Assembly: GCA_002869615.1 (NCBI GenBank)
Contig: PKUH01000091.1
Location: forward strand, 1-64,000
Direction of reading: 5' to 3'
Length of the DNA stretch: 64,000 bases
DNA from: Desulfuromonas sp.
GTDB lineage: Bacteria > Desulfobacterota > Desulfuromonadia > Desulfuromonadales > UBA2294
Below, piece by piece: positions 1-8,341 of the stretch. The translations under genes and the position numbers were made by a program. The number at the start of each line of letters is the position of its first letter. The first letter of the stretch is position 1. A model generated the notes under the pieces. That model had not been told where the DNA came from. It saw only the letters and a program-made list of their open reading frames with translations, and did not search any database.

Positions 1-27
1 AGCCCCCGGCAAGGGAGCGGTTTCTTT

Positions 28-63
28 GGTTCGTTTCTTTATCGCTCAATAAAGAAATGAACC
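28..63. repeat. Imperfect inverted repeat, possible terminator or mobile-repeat remnant
   Basis: Two 15-base arms (28-42 and 49-63) pair with a single G/T wobble around a 6-base loop. A GC-rich run with further short hairpins follows (about 64-90). The segment lies downstream of the uvrD stop codon on the minus strand, so it could act as a terminator. The T-rich arm also resembles dispersed intergenic palindromes of proteobacteria. Copy number in the genome cannot be seen from one window. Confidence 0.5.
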
Positions 64-112
64 CGGCTGCCGGGCCGGGACCCGGCGGTTCTTCTTGTCT
101 TCTGTCTACAGG

Positions 113-144
113 GGGACACTTCCCTGAGATTCGGGTAGTGTCCC
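113..144. repeat. Short inverted repeat GGGACACT/AGTGTCCC
   Basis: An 8-base arm at 113-120 is perfectly complementary to 137-144, with a 16-base spacer. It sits in the non-coding 3' flank of uvrD, next to the larger palindrome at 28-63. It may be a REP-like unit or the terminal-repeat scar of a lost element. No transposase fragment is present in the 242 bases before uvrD. Confidence 0.35.
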
Positions 145-242
145 GACTTAACTTAAGTACAGGTAGTGCCCCTGGTTACCAGCACAGTGTGGGCGCATGC
201 ACACGAATTTGCCAGCAAAGGAGCAACGCTTCAACTTCTAAC

Positions 243-2435
243 CTAGGCCGGCTCAAGTCCGGCAAACTTGAGGAGGAGTTTTTTCGGACCGATGCGTTGA
301 AAATAGACGATCACCTTCTGGTTGTCCCCCTGCACCTCGATCCGCCGGACAACGCCGACACCGAACTTGACATGGCGAACGTTCATGCCGATCCGCAGCC
401 CCTCTTCTGCATCCGGAACAACCCGGACATCATCAACAAAATCGTCCGGCTCATCTATTGCCACTTGCTCGCCGATTGATTCGAATACCGAGGCGAGGTT
501 GTTGCTGGCCGCATGCTGCATCCCATCGGCCGCCGGCTTCTGCAGATGCGTGCGCGGAATGTCGGCAAGAAAAACCGACGGCGGATTATACTGGTAGGAT
601 CCGTAGATTCGACGGCGGCGGGCATGGGTCAGATAGAGCTTGTCCATCGCCCGGGTCATGCCGACGTAACAGAGTCGCCGTTCCTCTTCGAACTCATCAC
701 CGCCGTATCCGGCCCTTGAATGTGGAAAAATCCCCTCTTCCATTCCGGCCATGAATACGACCGGAAACTCGAGCCCTTTGGCGGCATGCAGGGTCATCAG
801 AGTCACCCGGTCAAGCGACGGATCATAGGAGTCGAGGTCGGTAATCAGCGATATCTGCTCCAGGTACCCGGAAAGCGAACCGGCGGTGGCCGCATGCTCC
901 TCCATTCCGGCCAGCAGCTGCTCGAGGTTGTCGAGCCGGTTGCGGGCCTCTTCCGTCTTCTCGGCCCGCAGCTGCGGGCCATAACCGGTCTCTTCAATCA
1001 GGTCGGCCGTCAGTTGCGGGAAATCCTGCGTTTCCAGCCGCGAAGCAAAATCTTCAATCAGCGCTACAAAAACAGCGACTTTTTTTGCCGCCGCAACCGG
1101 TAGCGCTTCTTTCTCGAGAGCAACTTTACAGGCGGAAAAAAAGCCGCCGGCTTCGGCCGTAAAGGCCGCAATTTTATCGACCGTTACGGCGCCGATACCA
1201 CGCCCCGGAACATTGATAACCCGTTGCGCCGAAACAGAATCAGCCGGATTGACCAGCAATCGAAGATAGGCGAGAACGTCCTTGACCTCGAGGCGGGAAT
1301 AAAACTTAACGCCGCCGAACATCACATACGGCAGATTGTGACTCCGTAATGACTCCTCGAGAACCCGCGACTGGGCGTTGGTTCGGTAAAAGATGGCGAT
1401 ATCGCGCAGATGCCGTCCGGACCGCTGCAGCCGCTTGATTTCCCGGGCGACAAAACGCCCCTCTTCGACATCATCGGGACAGGCCTCAATGGTCAGTTCC
1501 TCACCCTTCGGGTTCTCGGTCCAGAGCTCTTTTCCTTTGCGCCCTATATTTTTGTCGACCACCGCCTGAGCGGCGCCGAGAATGGTCTGCGACGAGCGGT
1601 AGTTCTGTTCAAGGCGGATAATCTTGCAGTCGGGAAAATCGGCCTCGAAACCAAGGATATTGCCGACCTCGGCACCCCGCCAGCTGTAAATCGACTGGTC
1701 GTCGTCACCGACCACGCAGAGGTTGCGGTGTTGCTCGGCCAGCAGCCGGACCAGGCGGTACTGGACCTTGTTGGTATCCTGGAATTCGTCAACCAGAACA
1801 TAGCGGAAACGATCCTGCCAGTACTGCAGCGCCTCGGGAACCTCCTCAAACAGGCGCAGGGTCAACAAAAGCAGGTCATTGAAATCGAGCGCATTCGATT
1901 CCTGCAGCCGCTGTTGATACTGTTCGTAAACCGAGGCGATCAGCTTTGCGTAGTGATCATTGCGCGGCATCGCATCGGGATAAAGCCCCTTGTTCTTGGC
2001 CGAGTCGATAGCTATGGCTGCGGCCCGCGGCTTCAGCGACTTTTCCGGAACATGCATATCCTTGAGTAAATTTTTGAGGAGGCGCTCCTGGTCCTGATCG
2101 TCGTAGATGGTGAAATGCGAATCGTAGCCGATACGCTGTATATCCTGGCGCAGGATGCGAACACAGGCCGAATGGAAGGTCGAGACCCAGAGCCCTTCAG
2201 CTGAACCGAGCAGTTCCGCAACCCGTTCGCGCATCTCGCCGGCCGCCTTATTGGTGAAGGTAACCGCCAGTATCTGACGCGGGGCAACACCGTTTTCGCG
2301 AATCAGCCAGGCAACCCTCCGGGTCAGGGCCCTGGTTTTGCCGGAGCCGGCGCCGGCGAGAATCAGCAGTGGGCCGTCACAGGATTGAACCGCCTCCTGC
2401 TGGGGAGGATTGAGCCCGGTCAACAGGTCATTCAT
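243..2435 (-). CDS. uvrD: UvrD/PcrA-type ATP-dependent DNA helicase
   Basis: Superfamily 1A 3'-5' DNA helicase of about 730 residues, the usual length for UvrD/PcrA. The Q-motif NPPQQEAV precedes Walker A GAGSGKT (residues 28-34). Walker B/motif II VDEFQDTN, motif III GDDDQSIYSWRGA, motif IV QNYRSS and motif VI VGMTRAMD are all present. The C-terminus ends in the Tudor-like tail typical of PcrA (IGPKKLLLKF). The family acts in nucleotide-excision and mismatch repair and removes protein blocks from DNA. The ATG at 2435 is preferred because a GGAAGAGG ribosome-binding site lies 6 bases upstream; an ATG two codons earlier (2441) has no room for one. The start overlaps the end of the upstream CLC gene by 8 bases, implying translational coupling. 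Confidence 0.96.
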   Translation of the reverse strand: MNDLLTGLNPPQQEAVQSCDGPLLILAGAGSGKTRALTRRVAWLIRENGVAPRQILAVTFTNKAAGEMRERVAELLGSAEGLWVSTFHSACVRILRQDIQRIGYDSHFTIYDDQDQERLLKNLLKDMHVPEKSLKPRAAAIAIDSAKNKGLYPDAMPRNDHYAKLIASVYEQYQQRLQESNALDFNDLLLLTLRLFEEVPEALQYWQDRFRYVLVDEFQDTNKVQYRLVRLLAEQHRNLCVVGDDDQSIYSWRGAEVGNILGFEADFPDCKIIRLEQNYRSSQTILGAAQAVVDKNIGRKGKELWTENPKGEELTIEACPDDVEEGRFVAREIKRLQRSGRHLRDIAIFYRTNAQSRVLEESLRSHNLPYVMFGGVKFYSRLEVKDVLAYLRLLVNPADSVSAQRVINVPGRGIGAVTVDKIAAFTAEAGGFFSACKVALEKEALPVAAAKKVAVFVALIEDFASRLETQDFPQLTADLIEETGYGPQLRAEKTEEARNRLDNLEQLLAGMEEHAATAGSLSGYLEQISLITDLDSYDPSLDRVTLMTLHAAKGLEFPVVFMAGMEEGIFPHSRAGYGGDEFEEERRLCYVGMTRAMDKLYLTHARRRRIYGSYQYNPPSVFLADIPRTHLQKPAADGMQHAASNNLASVFESIGEQVAIDEPDDFVDDVRVVPDAEEGLRIGMNVRHVKFGVGVVRRIEVQGDNQKVIVYFQRIGPKKLLLKFAGLEPA

Positions 2436-4197
2436 CGCCATCCTCTTCCAGGGTCCGGCTCATCAGCTCTTTATTGTACGCCGAGACCATGTCACGCCGG
2501 GAAACAATGCCGATCAATTTATTGCCATTCTCCTGCTTGACCACAGGCAGCTGTTCGATGTTGCGGTAACCGATCTTCTTCATCGCCGCATCAAGATCAT
2601 CCGCAGCCGTCACCGTAATGACATCCAGGGTCGCCAGCTCCTTGACGACGATCAGGTCCATCAGATCCTTTTCAAAAACCACCCCCATGAAATCCTGGAC
2701 CGAGATGATTCCGGTCATCTCCTTTTTGGCGTTAACCAGTGGAAAATTCGTGTGGCGGGTCGTGGCAATAAAATCAGCGAACTGGCCGAGGGTCATATGC
2801 TCGGGGATTGTTTCCGGTTTTGTATTCATTACATCGCCGACCCGGATCGATTTCATGATGTTGCGTTCCTTGCCCGACTCAAGATCGATCCCGGCCTTGG
2901 CCAGCTCAACCGTATCGAGACTCTCTTTTTTGAAGTGCCGGCAAACGGCAGTACCGATCACGCAACTGAGCATGATCGGTACAATCACCTCGTAAGAGTC
3001 GGTGATTTCAAACAACATGAAAATAGCGGTCATCGGAGCGTGGGTTGCTGCCGCCAGAAACGCCCCCATGCCGACAACCGCATAGGCGCCGGCTGAAAGC
3101 GACATCGCCGGGAAAATCATCTGCGCCAGCTTGCCGAAAGCCCCTCCAGTCACTGCGCCGAGATAAAGACAGGGGGCGAACAGCCCGCCCTGCAGACCGG
3201 ACCCGAGAGTCAACGACGTCGCAATCATCTTGACGACAATCAGGGCCAGCAGCATCCACCAGACCCCTTCGCCGAGCAGAACTGTCTGCATAAATTCATA
3301 ACCGTTGCCGAAGACCTGCGGAAAGAAGAGCCCGACCAGGCCGACCAGCAGGCCACCAATTACCGGCTTGGCCAGGCGCGGTATTTCGATGGCGGCGAAA
3401 GCATCCTTGATTTTGAAGTGGATATCGATAAAGAAGGCCGCGAGCGCCCCAATGATCAGGCCGAGGATGACATAAAGTGGCAGCTCCCAGAACGAGCTCA
3501 AAACATATTGCGGCGCATAGAGTTCAGAGATGTCGCCGAGCAGCGCCCGGGAGACGACCGTCGCCATGCCGCTGGCTACGACAATTGAAGTAAAGCTCGA
3601 CAGTTCAAAACTGGCGAGCAGAACAATCTCCTGGGCGAAGAAGACCCCGGCAATTGGCGCATTAAAAGTCGCAGCAACCCCGCCGGCGACACCACAGGCG
3701 ACGAGGATCTTGAGCCGGTCGCCGCCGATGCGACAAGCCTGGCCGAACTGGCTGCCAATCGCACCGCCGATCTGGGCGATCGGCCCCTCCTGCCCGGCCG
3801 AACCGCCGGTGCCAAGGGTAATCGCTGATGCCATGCCGCGGGTAAAGATGGTCCGTAACGGCAGCTTGGCACCACGCAGATTCACCTTTTCCAGGAACTT
3901 CGGAAAGCTGAAGCTCATATCCTTCTTGAACCAGATGCCGAATGGAATCAACAGCAGGCCACCGATCGCCGGAAAGAAGATCGTCCAGATGCGGGACAGG
4001 CTCCAGTGATCAAGCGAGATATGGAAAAAATCGAGGCCCTGTTCGAAGACCAGCCAGTGAAAGAACTCGATGGTCTGGCTAAAGGCATAATTGCCCAGCC
4101 CGGCGAGCAGTCCGATGACGACCGCCATGACAATCATGAAGGTGTTTTCGCTAAGGTGAAACCGGTTGAAAAATGCGTATTGCAGGCGGGCCAGCAT
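2428..4197 (-). CDS. CLC-family chloride channel/antiporter with C-terminal CBS pair
   Basis: Integral membrane protein of 589 residues. The CLC selectivity-filter signatures are visible: GQEGP at about 135-139, whose Glu137 matches the gating glutamate, and GLFAPCLYLG near 340. About ten hydrophobic segments cover residues 20-425. The last 140 residues form two CBS domains (starting VGDVMNTKPETIP and ELATLDVITV), which in this family bind adenine nucleotides and regulate gating. Gating Glu and adjacent residues suggest chloride or anion transport, but channel versus H+-coupled exchanger cannot be decided from this reading. Its 3' end overlaps uvrD, so the two are probably co-transcribed, although no functional link is known. 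Confidence 0.93.
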   Translation of the reverse strand: MLARLQYAFFNRFHLSENTFMIVMAVVIGLLAGLGNYAFSQTIEFFHWLVFEQGLDFFHISLDHWSLSRIWTIFFPAIGGLLLIPFGIWFKKDMSFSFPKFLEKVNLRGAKLPLRTIFTRGMASAITLGTGGSAGQEGPIAQIGGAIGSQFGQACRIGGDRLKILVACGVAGGVAATFNAPIAGVFFAQEIVLLASFELSSFTSIVVASGMATVVSRALLGDISELYAPQYVLSSFWELPLYVILGLIIGALAAFFIDIHFKIKDAFAAIEIPRLAKPVIGGLLVGLVGLFFPQVFGNGYEFMQTVLLGEGVWWMLLALIVVKMIATSLTLGSGLQGGLFAPCLYLGAVTGGAFGKLAQMIFPAMSLSAGAYAVVGMGAFLAAATHAPMTAIFMLFEITDSYEVIVPIMLSCVIGTAVCRHFKKESLDTVELAKAGIDLESGKERNIMKSIRVGDVMNTKPETIPEHMTLGQFADFIATTRHTNFPLVNAKKEMTGIISVQDFMGVVFEKDLMDLIVVKELATLDVITVTAADDLDAAMKKIGYRNIEQLPVVKQENGNKLIGIVSRRDMVSAYNKELMSRTLEEDGDE

Positions 4198-4383
4198 TGA
4201 ATTGAAGCTCCCGAAGAATCAGTGTTTATGCGCGACACCATGATCACGCCATCGGAGCCATACGTTAGCGCTAAACACCCCGAATGTAAACAGGTGAAAC
4301 CAGAAAAATCGGCCGGACTCGATCCGAACGCCGCCTATAGTGATAAAATCCAGAGGTACCTGATCCGAAGAGAGGCTGAAAAG

Positions 4384-4633
4384 ATGGAAATTGATATCGT
4401 CTGTACCATGGAGATTTACTGTGATCTGCTGAAAGCACATGTCGAACATGCGCTTGCTTACAGCAGATGGAGGCCGAAGTCGAATAGTGATGGACCGGTC
4501 AGTGCAGCACCAGCTGAAGGCCAACGCCAAAGCCGGCATGGTGATCGATGGCCAACCCATTGCCGTCGGCACCGGTCATACCATTGACAACATTCGTCGC
4601 CTGATTGGCCTGCGCTCACCGACCAGACATTGA
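4384..4633 (+). pseudogene. Frameshifted thioredoxin-fold small protein, paralogue of the gene at 5955
   Basis: Conceptual translation of three successive frames gives a full-length relative of the 83-residue protein at 5955-6206. The start MEIDIVCTMEIYCDLLKAHV aligns with the paralogue's MKIEILCQADEQCDLMRAKV and keeps the C-X5-C pair. A short piece MEAEVE follows in the second frame. The end IVMDRSVQHQLK...GMVIDGQPIAVGTGHTIDNIRRLIGL is in the third frame. Two single-base indels, near 4460 and 4485, therefore break it. It has no intact open frame over the whole length. An upstream AAAAG precedes ATG 4384. Sequencing error is an alternative explanation, but two nearby indels favour real decay. 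Confidence 0.75.
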
Positions 4634-4672
4634 AACAGATTGCTTGCAGCAGCTTTCACCCTGGTCATAATC

Positions 4673-5335
4673 TCATGCTTGAAGGGGGATGACGTACCAT
4701 AGGATACAGAGATAATGACAGAGACTGCCACCGATTACGAAAAGGTGCCAGATGCCGTGATGATGTGGAATTTTATTGATGGCATAAAAAACAATTCCGA
4801 CAGTGTACGTGACCCCGCCGGCGACCAGCCATTCGACACCCTTCCTCGGCATCCCTTCGAGAAGGCCCTCCAGATCAATAACGATTATCCAGCCGAGCGC
4901 AATATACAGAACCGGCGCCAGGAATGGTATCCGTTGAACCATAAAAGCCTTGAAAACTATCCCGGCCAGAGCCAGAGTCCAGACAATACCGAACAGCATC
5001 CAGCCCCGACCATCGCGTAATGTCACCAGGGTAATCGGCGTATAGGTGCCAGCGATTAACAGGTAGATACCGACATGGTCGAGCTTGCGGAAAAGCAGGC
5101 GCAATCGATCCGAACGAACTGAATGATACAGGGTCGAAACCGTGTAAAAGGAGACTAACGAAACACCGAAAACGACGCTGCCGACAATACGGTAGGGATC
5201 ACCGCTTTGGCTGGCAGCGACGATCAGCCATGCAGCCGCCAGCAGACCGATCAGTACGGCAAGAGCATGGCTGATGCGATTGAACCGCTCTTCGGCAAGA
5301 GAGTAGTCGATTAAGCTCTTATTCTTCTTCGCCAA
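4673..5335 (-). CDS. Hemolysin III family (PAQR-type) membrane protein
   Basis: Seven-transmembrane protein of 220 residues matching the YqfA/hemolysin III branch of the CREST/PAQR superfamily. Diagnostic features are ERFNRISHALAVLIG near the N-terminus, STLYHSV, RKLDHVGIYLLIAGTYTP in the middle and PHHHGIWHLFVIGGS near the C-terminus. These provide the Ser/His/Asp set thought to bind a metal ion in this superfamily. The molecular function in bacteria is unsettled (pore formation, membrane homeostasis or a hydrolase), so the historical name should not be read as proven haemolysis. The start is a TTG at 5335 with GGGATC upstream; no ATG in a good position exists. It is a single gene, separated from its neighbours by short gaps. 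Confidence 0.9.
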   Translation of the reverse strand: MAKKNKSLIDYSLAEERFNRISHALAVLIGLLAAAWLIVAASQSGDPYRIVGSVVFGVSLVSFYTVSTLYHSVRSDRLRLLFRKLDHVGIYLLIAGTYTPITLVTLRDGRGWMLFGIVWTLALAGIVFKAFMVQRIPFLAPVLYIALGWIIVIDLEGLLEGMPRKGVEWLVAGGVTYTVGIVFYAINKIPHHHGIWHLFVIGGSLCHYLCILWYVIPLQA

Positions 5336-5365
5336 GGCTGAGATCCCGGTTGTTTGGTTGTTTTA

Positions 5366-5773
5366 TTATTCCGGATTCCAGGTGAGTCCCGGTTCACCAT
5401 CGCCAACCAGGTTACGAGCCTGCTCGACTGCAAAAACAACCAGATGCTTTGGCCCGAGAGCAACATCTTCATCGCGACTGATCCAGCTCCGGGTCATCTC
5501 GGCCAACAATTGTTCATTGACCTCTTCGCCAACCTTCTGCAGACGCAGGCGAAGCCCTTTGTAACCGGCGCCGCTTTCGATAAACATGAAACTTGCTGCC
5601 GGATTGTTCCGGATATTGCTGTAACTTGTTCGTTCCCGCATCAGAAAAACCAGTTGCCCATTTTCCGTAACATGCGGCTTCGCATAGATCGCTGAATTGA
5701 CGATGCCATTGGCATCTGCGGTCGCCAAAACTCCAGTCCCATTCATCTGCTCAAAATAATCTTTTAGTAACAT
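5366..5773 (-). CDS. Pyridoxamine 5'-phosphate oxidase-like FMN-binding protein
   Basis: A 135-residue protein with the split-barrel flavin-binding pattern. It starts LLKDYFEQMNGTGVLATADA, continues with VNSAIYAKPHV, and has FLMRERTSYSNIRNNPAASFMFIE, typical of small PPOX-type domains that bind FMN or F420. Only the general fold can be assigned; the substrate is unknown. GGAAAG lies a few bases before ATG 5773. The upstream 180 bases are shared divergently with the thioredoxin-like gene at 5955. Confidence 0.85.
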   Translation of the reverse strand: MLLKDYFEQMNGTGVLATADANGIVNSAIYAKPHVTENGQLVFLMRERTSYSNIRNNPAASFMFIESGAGYKGLRLRLQKVGEEVNEQLLAEMTRSWISRDEDVALGPKHLVVFAVEQARNLVGDGEPGLTWNPE

Positions 5774-5874
5774 AGTTCTTTCCTTTCGATATTCACGACT
5801 GTCCAGCTAAGCTTTATCATATTTTGCGGAAGATTCAGCATCTCGACTCTTTTCAGCAAGAAGAACAGAATAAA

Positions 5875-5892
5875 AACGTGCCAATGCACGTT
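5875..5892. promoter_or_regulatory. Palindrome AACGTGC-N4-GCACGTT in a divergent intergenic region
   Basis: A perfect 7-base inverted repeat with a 4-base spacer lies between the divergent genes ending in starts at 5773 (minus) and 5955 (plus). Its size and position fit a dimeric repressor or activator operator. No regulator gene is adjacent and no matching consensus was recognised. Confidence 0.4.
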
Positions 5893-5954
5893 ACATCGGG
5901 CAAGAGCCGACAGGTAAGATAATTATACGCCGTCAGCCAGAATGGAGAAAAGAG

Positions 5955-6206
5955 ATGAAAATCGAAATCTTGTGCCAGGCTGATGAACAATGTGACCTGA
6001 TGCGGGCAAAAGTTTATCAAGCCCTCACAGATCTCAACCTGAACGCCGAAGTCGTTTCGGTTATGGATCCGAAAAAACTTGCGAAGCTTCAGTATCGCAA
6101 CCTGCCAAGCTTATTGATCGACGGACGGCTGGTCGCTGTCGGTAGCGAACACACGGTTCACCAACTTCGCAAGCTGATTGATCTCGGAACCGCAGTCTAT
6201 CATTAA
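5955..6206 (+). CDS. Small thioredoxin-fold protein with C-X5-C motif
   Basis: An 83-residue protein built like the glutaredoxin/thioredoxin-like fold: beta strand KIEILC, helix DLMRAKVYQALTDL, strand AEVVSVMD, then the cis-proline strand LPSLLIDGRLVAVG and a final helix. Cys7 and Cys13 (C-X5-C) replace the usual CXXC. The same fold occurs in a broken copy at 4384-4633 and in a third, C-X7-C member at 40723-40998. Function is unknown; a thiol, metal or persulfide role is possible. GGAGAAAAG precedes ATG 5955, and a strong hairpin terminator follows. Confidence 0.8.
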   Translation: MKIEILCQADEQCDLMRAKVYQALTDLNLNAEVVSVMDPKKLAKLQYRNLPSLLIDGRLVAVGSEHTVHQLRKLIDLGTAVYH

Positions 6207-6217
6207 CCCCATACCGC

Positions 6218-6246
6218 AAAAAGCCCGCCATCCAAGCGGGCTTTTT
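6218..6246. terminator. Bidirectional Rho-independent terminator
   Basis: AAAAAGCCCGC (6218-6228) pairs with GCGGGCTTTTT (6236-6246) around a 7-base loop. It lies between the convergent stops at 6206 (plus) and 6257 (minus) and has runs of U in both directions, so it can serve both genes. Confidence 0.9.
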
Positions 6247-6256
6247 GTTTGGCTCC

Positions 6257-6736
6257 TCAGTAGGATTTCAGATTTTCAAGAACCGAAATCAACCTGTCGT
6301 TGTCAGGCATCCCTTTTTGCACAAATTGAATTATCCCGGCCTGATCAATAATATAGGTGATGCGGCCGCCACCGTAGAATTTACGGATGCTGCCATCGTC
6401 GGAAAGCAGCGGAAACGACAAATCGAGAGACTTGGCAAATTCCTGATGTGTTTCCACCGAATCGGAACTGACACCCAGCACCTGGGCATTGAGCTTTTCA
6501 AAACGATCAATGTCATTTTGGAAAGCCTGCATTTCACTGGTTCAGCCGGAGGTAAAGTCGGCATAATAGAGCGCCAGAACGACCGGCCCTTTTTCGAGGA
6601 AACGGCTCAACGTGATCTCACCGTCCGTCGACTGTGCCGAGAACCCCGGTGCGGCATCACCAATCTGAAGTGCTCCGGCGTTCGATGCCAGTAAAGTTGC
6701 CGCGACAACGCCGACTGCGCGAATCATCTTTTTCAT
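6257..6736 (-). CDS. Selenocysteine peroxiredoxin (UGA decoded as Sec65), secreted or membrane-anchored
   Basis: Reading through an in-frame UGA (6542-6544) gives a 159-residue peroxiredoxin of the AhpC/TSA-BCP type. The sequence around it, ADFTSG-U-TSEMQAFQNDI, places the UGA where the peroxidatic cysteine lies in the family motif (DFTxxCTxE). Downstream, QVLGVSSDSVETHQEFAKSL, FPLLSDDG and ITYIIDQAGIIQFVQKG are normal peroxiredoxin sequence, so the frame is real and the gene is not broken. An N-terminal hydrophobic stretch ending in NAGA looks like a signal peptide, suggesting an envelope location. The family reduces peroxides with thiol donors. A hairpin after the UGA (6493-6526) is a candidate SECIS. 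Automated annotation would truncate or split this gene. GGAG lies upstream of ATG 6736. Confidence 0.9.
6493..6526 (-). promoter_or_regulatory. Candidate bacterial SECIS hairpin of the peroxiredoxin mRNA
   Basis: In the mRNA, GCUUUCCAAAA (6526-6516) pairs with UUUUGAAAAGC (6503-6493), with one mismatch and a 12-base loop. The loop begins about 26 bases after the UGA, inside the range expected for SelB-recognised SECIS elements. It was found by eye, without energy calculation. Confidence 0.55.
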
Positions 6737-6772
6737 TTTCCATCTCCTCTTGAGTTGGCAAAAACAAGATAT

Positions 6773-7387
6773 TCAGGATGAAGAAATACCGAGAACCTGA
6801 TCACGAAACCTTTTGTTCAACGGGCTTTCACCCAACCAGATCCCGAAATAGGCCTCAGCAAAGTCAGCCCCCGGAATAGTCCCGAGCGGTTCACCATTGA
6901 GCTTGAGAACAGTTCCAACATCCGGGGTGTAGGCCAAAATGTAGCGATCGCCCGGCCCGACATCTTTGAAGAGCTTGTACAAATCGTTCAGTCGCGCCTG
7001 GAGACCGCCAAGCCGATCAGCGGGAAGATTATCCTGCAGGTGATCCTGGGAAGCCTCGATAAAACCTTTTGCCGGAATTTCCCTGAAGTAACAAAGCTCG
7101 AGATGCTTGTCCACATCGCTGCCCCATTTGCTGGCATCAACCCCTGCCGGCAGGTAAAAAGCACCGGCGTAAAGATCGACAAGTCTTGCCCAACGCAGCA
7201 CAGCCGCACCCCGAAGCTCCAGCTTGACTTCACCCGACTGGTAAGAAACCGGAAACGCGACACCTTCGACCTCAATCGTCTCCGCCGTGGCATTTCTGGC
7301 CATTATCAGCCCTTGCAATAACAGGGAGCCAACAACCAACCAGCGGAAAACCAGAAGGACCTGATTCAGATAATTTATTCTATTCAT
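6773..7387 (-). CDS. Exported chalcone isomerase-like protein
   Basis: A 204-residue protein with a long N-terminal hydrophobic segment (VLLVFRWLVVGSLLLQGLI) serving as signal or anchor. The rest resembles the bacterial chalcone-isomerase-like fold: VEGVAFPVSYQS, LELRGAAVLRWARLVDLYAG and FYLP at the start of the domain, then PGDRYILAYTPDVGTVLKLNG and FAEAYFGIWLGESPLNKRFRDQVLG at the end. Bacterial members are not flavonoid enzymes; a lipid- or fatty-acid-binding role is suspected. It is divergent from the lipid cluster that starts at 7552, which makes a related job plausible. ATG 7387 has AAAGGAAAT upstream and is preferred over longer starts. Confidence 0.82.
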   Translation of the reverse strand: MNRINYLNQVLLVFRWLVVGSLLLQGLIMARNATAETIEVEGVAFPVSYQSGEVKLELRGAAVLRWARLVDLYAGAFYLPAGVDASKWGSDVDKHLELCYFREIPAKGFIEASQDHLQDNLPADRLGGLQARLNDLYKLFKDVGPGDRYILAYTPDVGTVLKLNGEPLGTIPGADFAEAYFGIWLGESPLNKRFRDQVLGISSS

Positions 7388-7551
7388 GATATTTCCTTTT
7401 CGCAAATATAACAAATACGGTTGCATTTGCCAGCGACTTTAAAACGAAGCCAGAACCTGGCGTTTTTTATGATTTGCACTGACGATGTTTCACGATATCA
7501 TTAAGTTTAATATTGTCAGCAGGTTAACACCTTTCGAACAGGTTGAAGTTT

Positions 7552-8340
7552 ATGGCAATTTTCAGCTTTACGACTTTACTCATTTTTGTAACCATGACCC
7601 TCATTTTCGTGATCGCCATGGCCATAAAAGACAACAGCATCGTCGATATCTTTTACGGTCTCGTTTTTCTTGTCGGTTGCTGGGGGGCTGCCATCCATTT
7701 TGGCTTATCCCATCAGAGACAATTGCTTATTCTTGCCGTCCTTACACTCTGGGGATGCCGCTTGGCCATACACCTTTTTCTGCGCAAGAAAGGCCACGGT
7801 GAAGACTTCCGTTACGCCAAGTGGCGCGAAGACTGGGGGAAGACATTCGTCTGGCGAAGTTATCTTCAGATCTTCATGCTTCAGGGTGCTGTCATTCTTT
7901 TAATATCGACTCCTGTATTGCTCGTCATCAGGGCACCGGGCGGCCCGTTGACCCTGCTCGATTTTCTCGGGATCACAATCTGGCTGCTCGGCTTCCTGTT
8001 CGAAGCCATCGGCGACTGGCAGCTTTTGATATTCAAACGCAAACCTGAAAACAAGGGACGGATTATGCGTTACGGCATCTGGCAGTATACAAGACACCCG
8101 AATTACTTTGGTGAAGCAACCTTATGGTGGGGTGTGTTCCTGATCGGCCTGTCAGCAGAAAATGGAGTTTATGGCATTATCAGCCCCCTGCTGATCGCAT
8201 TTTTACTGCTCAAGGTCTCCGGCATCCCGATGCTGGAAAAAAAATACGAGGGGGACCCGGAGTTCAAGGCATACCGCAAAAAAACCAATGCTTTTTTCCC
8301 GTGGTTTCCAAAACCCGAAATAACTATTCCGGAGGGGTGA
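7552..8340 (+). CDS. DUF1295 (steroid 5-alpha-reductase-like) membrane protein
   Basis: A 262-residue polytopic membrane protein. The C-terminal half has the DUF1295 signature: WLLGFLFEAIGDWQLLIFK, YGIWQYTRHPNYFGEATLWW and a final GIPMLEKKYEGDPEFKAYRK, shared with 5-alpha-reductases and isoprenylcysteine methyltransferases. Related enzymes reduce or methylate lipophilic substrates. It begins a plus-strand cluster with an FAD oxidoreductase and a DUF1365-cyclopropane synthase fusion, so action on membrane lipids is inferred. ATG 7552 has AGGTTGA upstream; an in-frame TTG at 7543 is less likely. The stop is immediately followed by the next gene. Confidence 0.88.
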   Translation: MAIFSFTTLLIFVTMTLIFVIAMAIKDNSIVDIFYGLVFLVGCWGAAIHFGLSHQRQLLILAVLTLWGCRLAIHLFLRKKGHGEDFRYAKWREDWGKTFVWRSYLQIFMLQGAVILLISTPVLLVIRAPGGPLTLLDFLGITIWLLGFLFEAIGDWQLLIFKRKPENKGRIMRYGIWQYTRHPNYFGEATLWWGVFLIGLSAENGVYGIISPLLIAFLLLKVSGIPMLEKKYEGDPEFKAYRKKTNAFFPWFPKPEITIPEG

Positions 8341-8341
8341 T

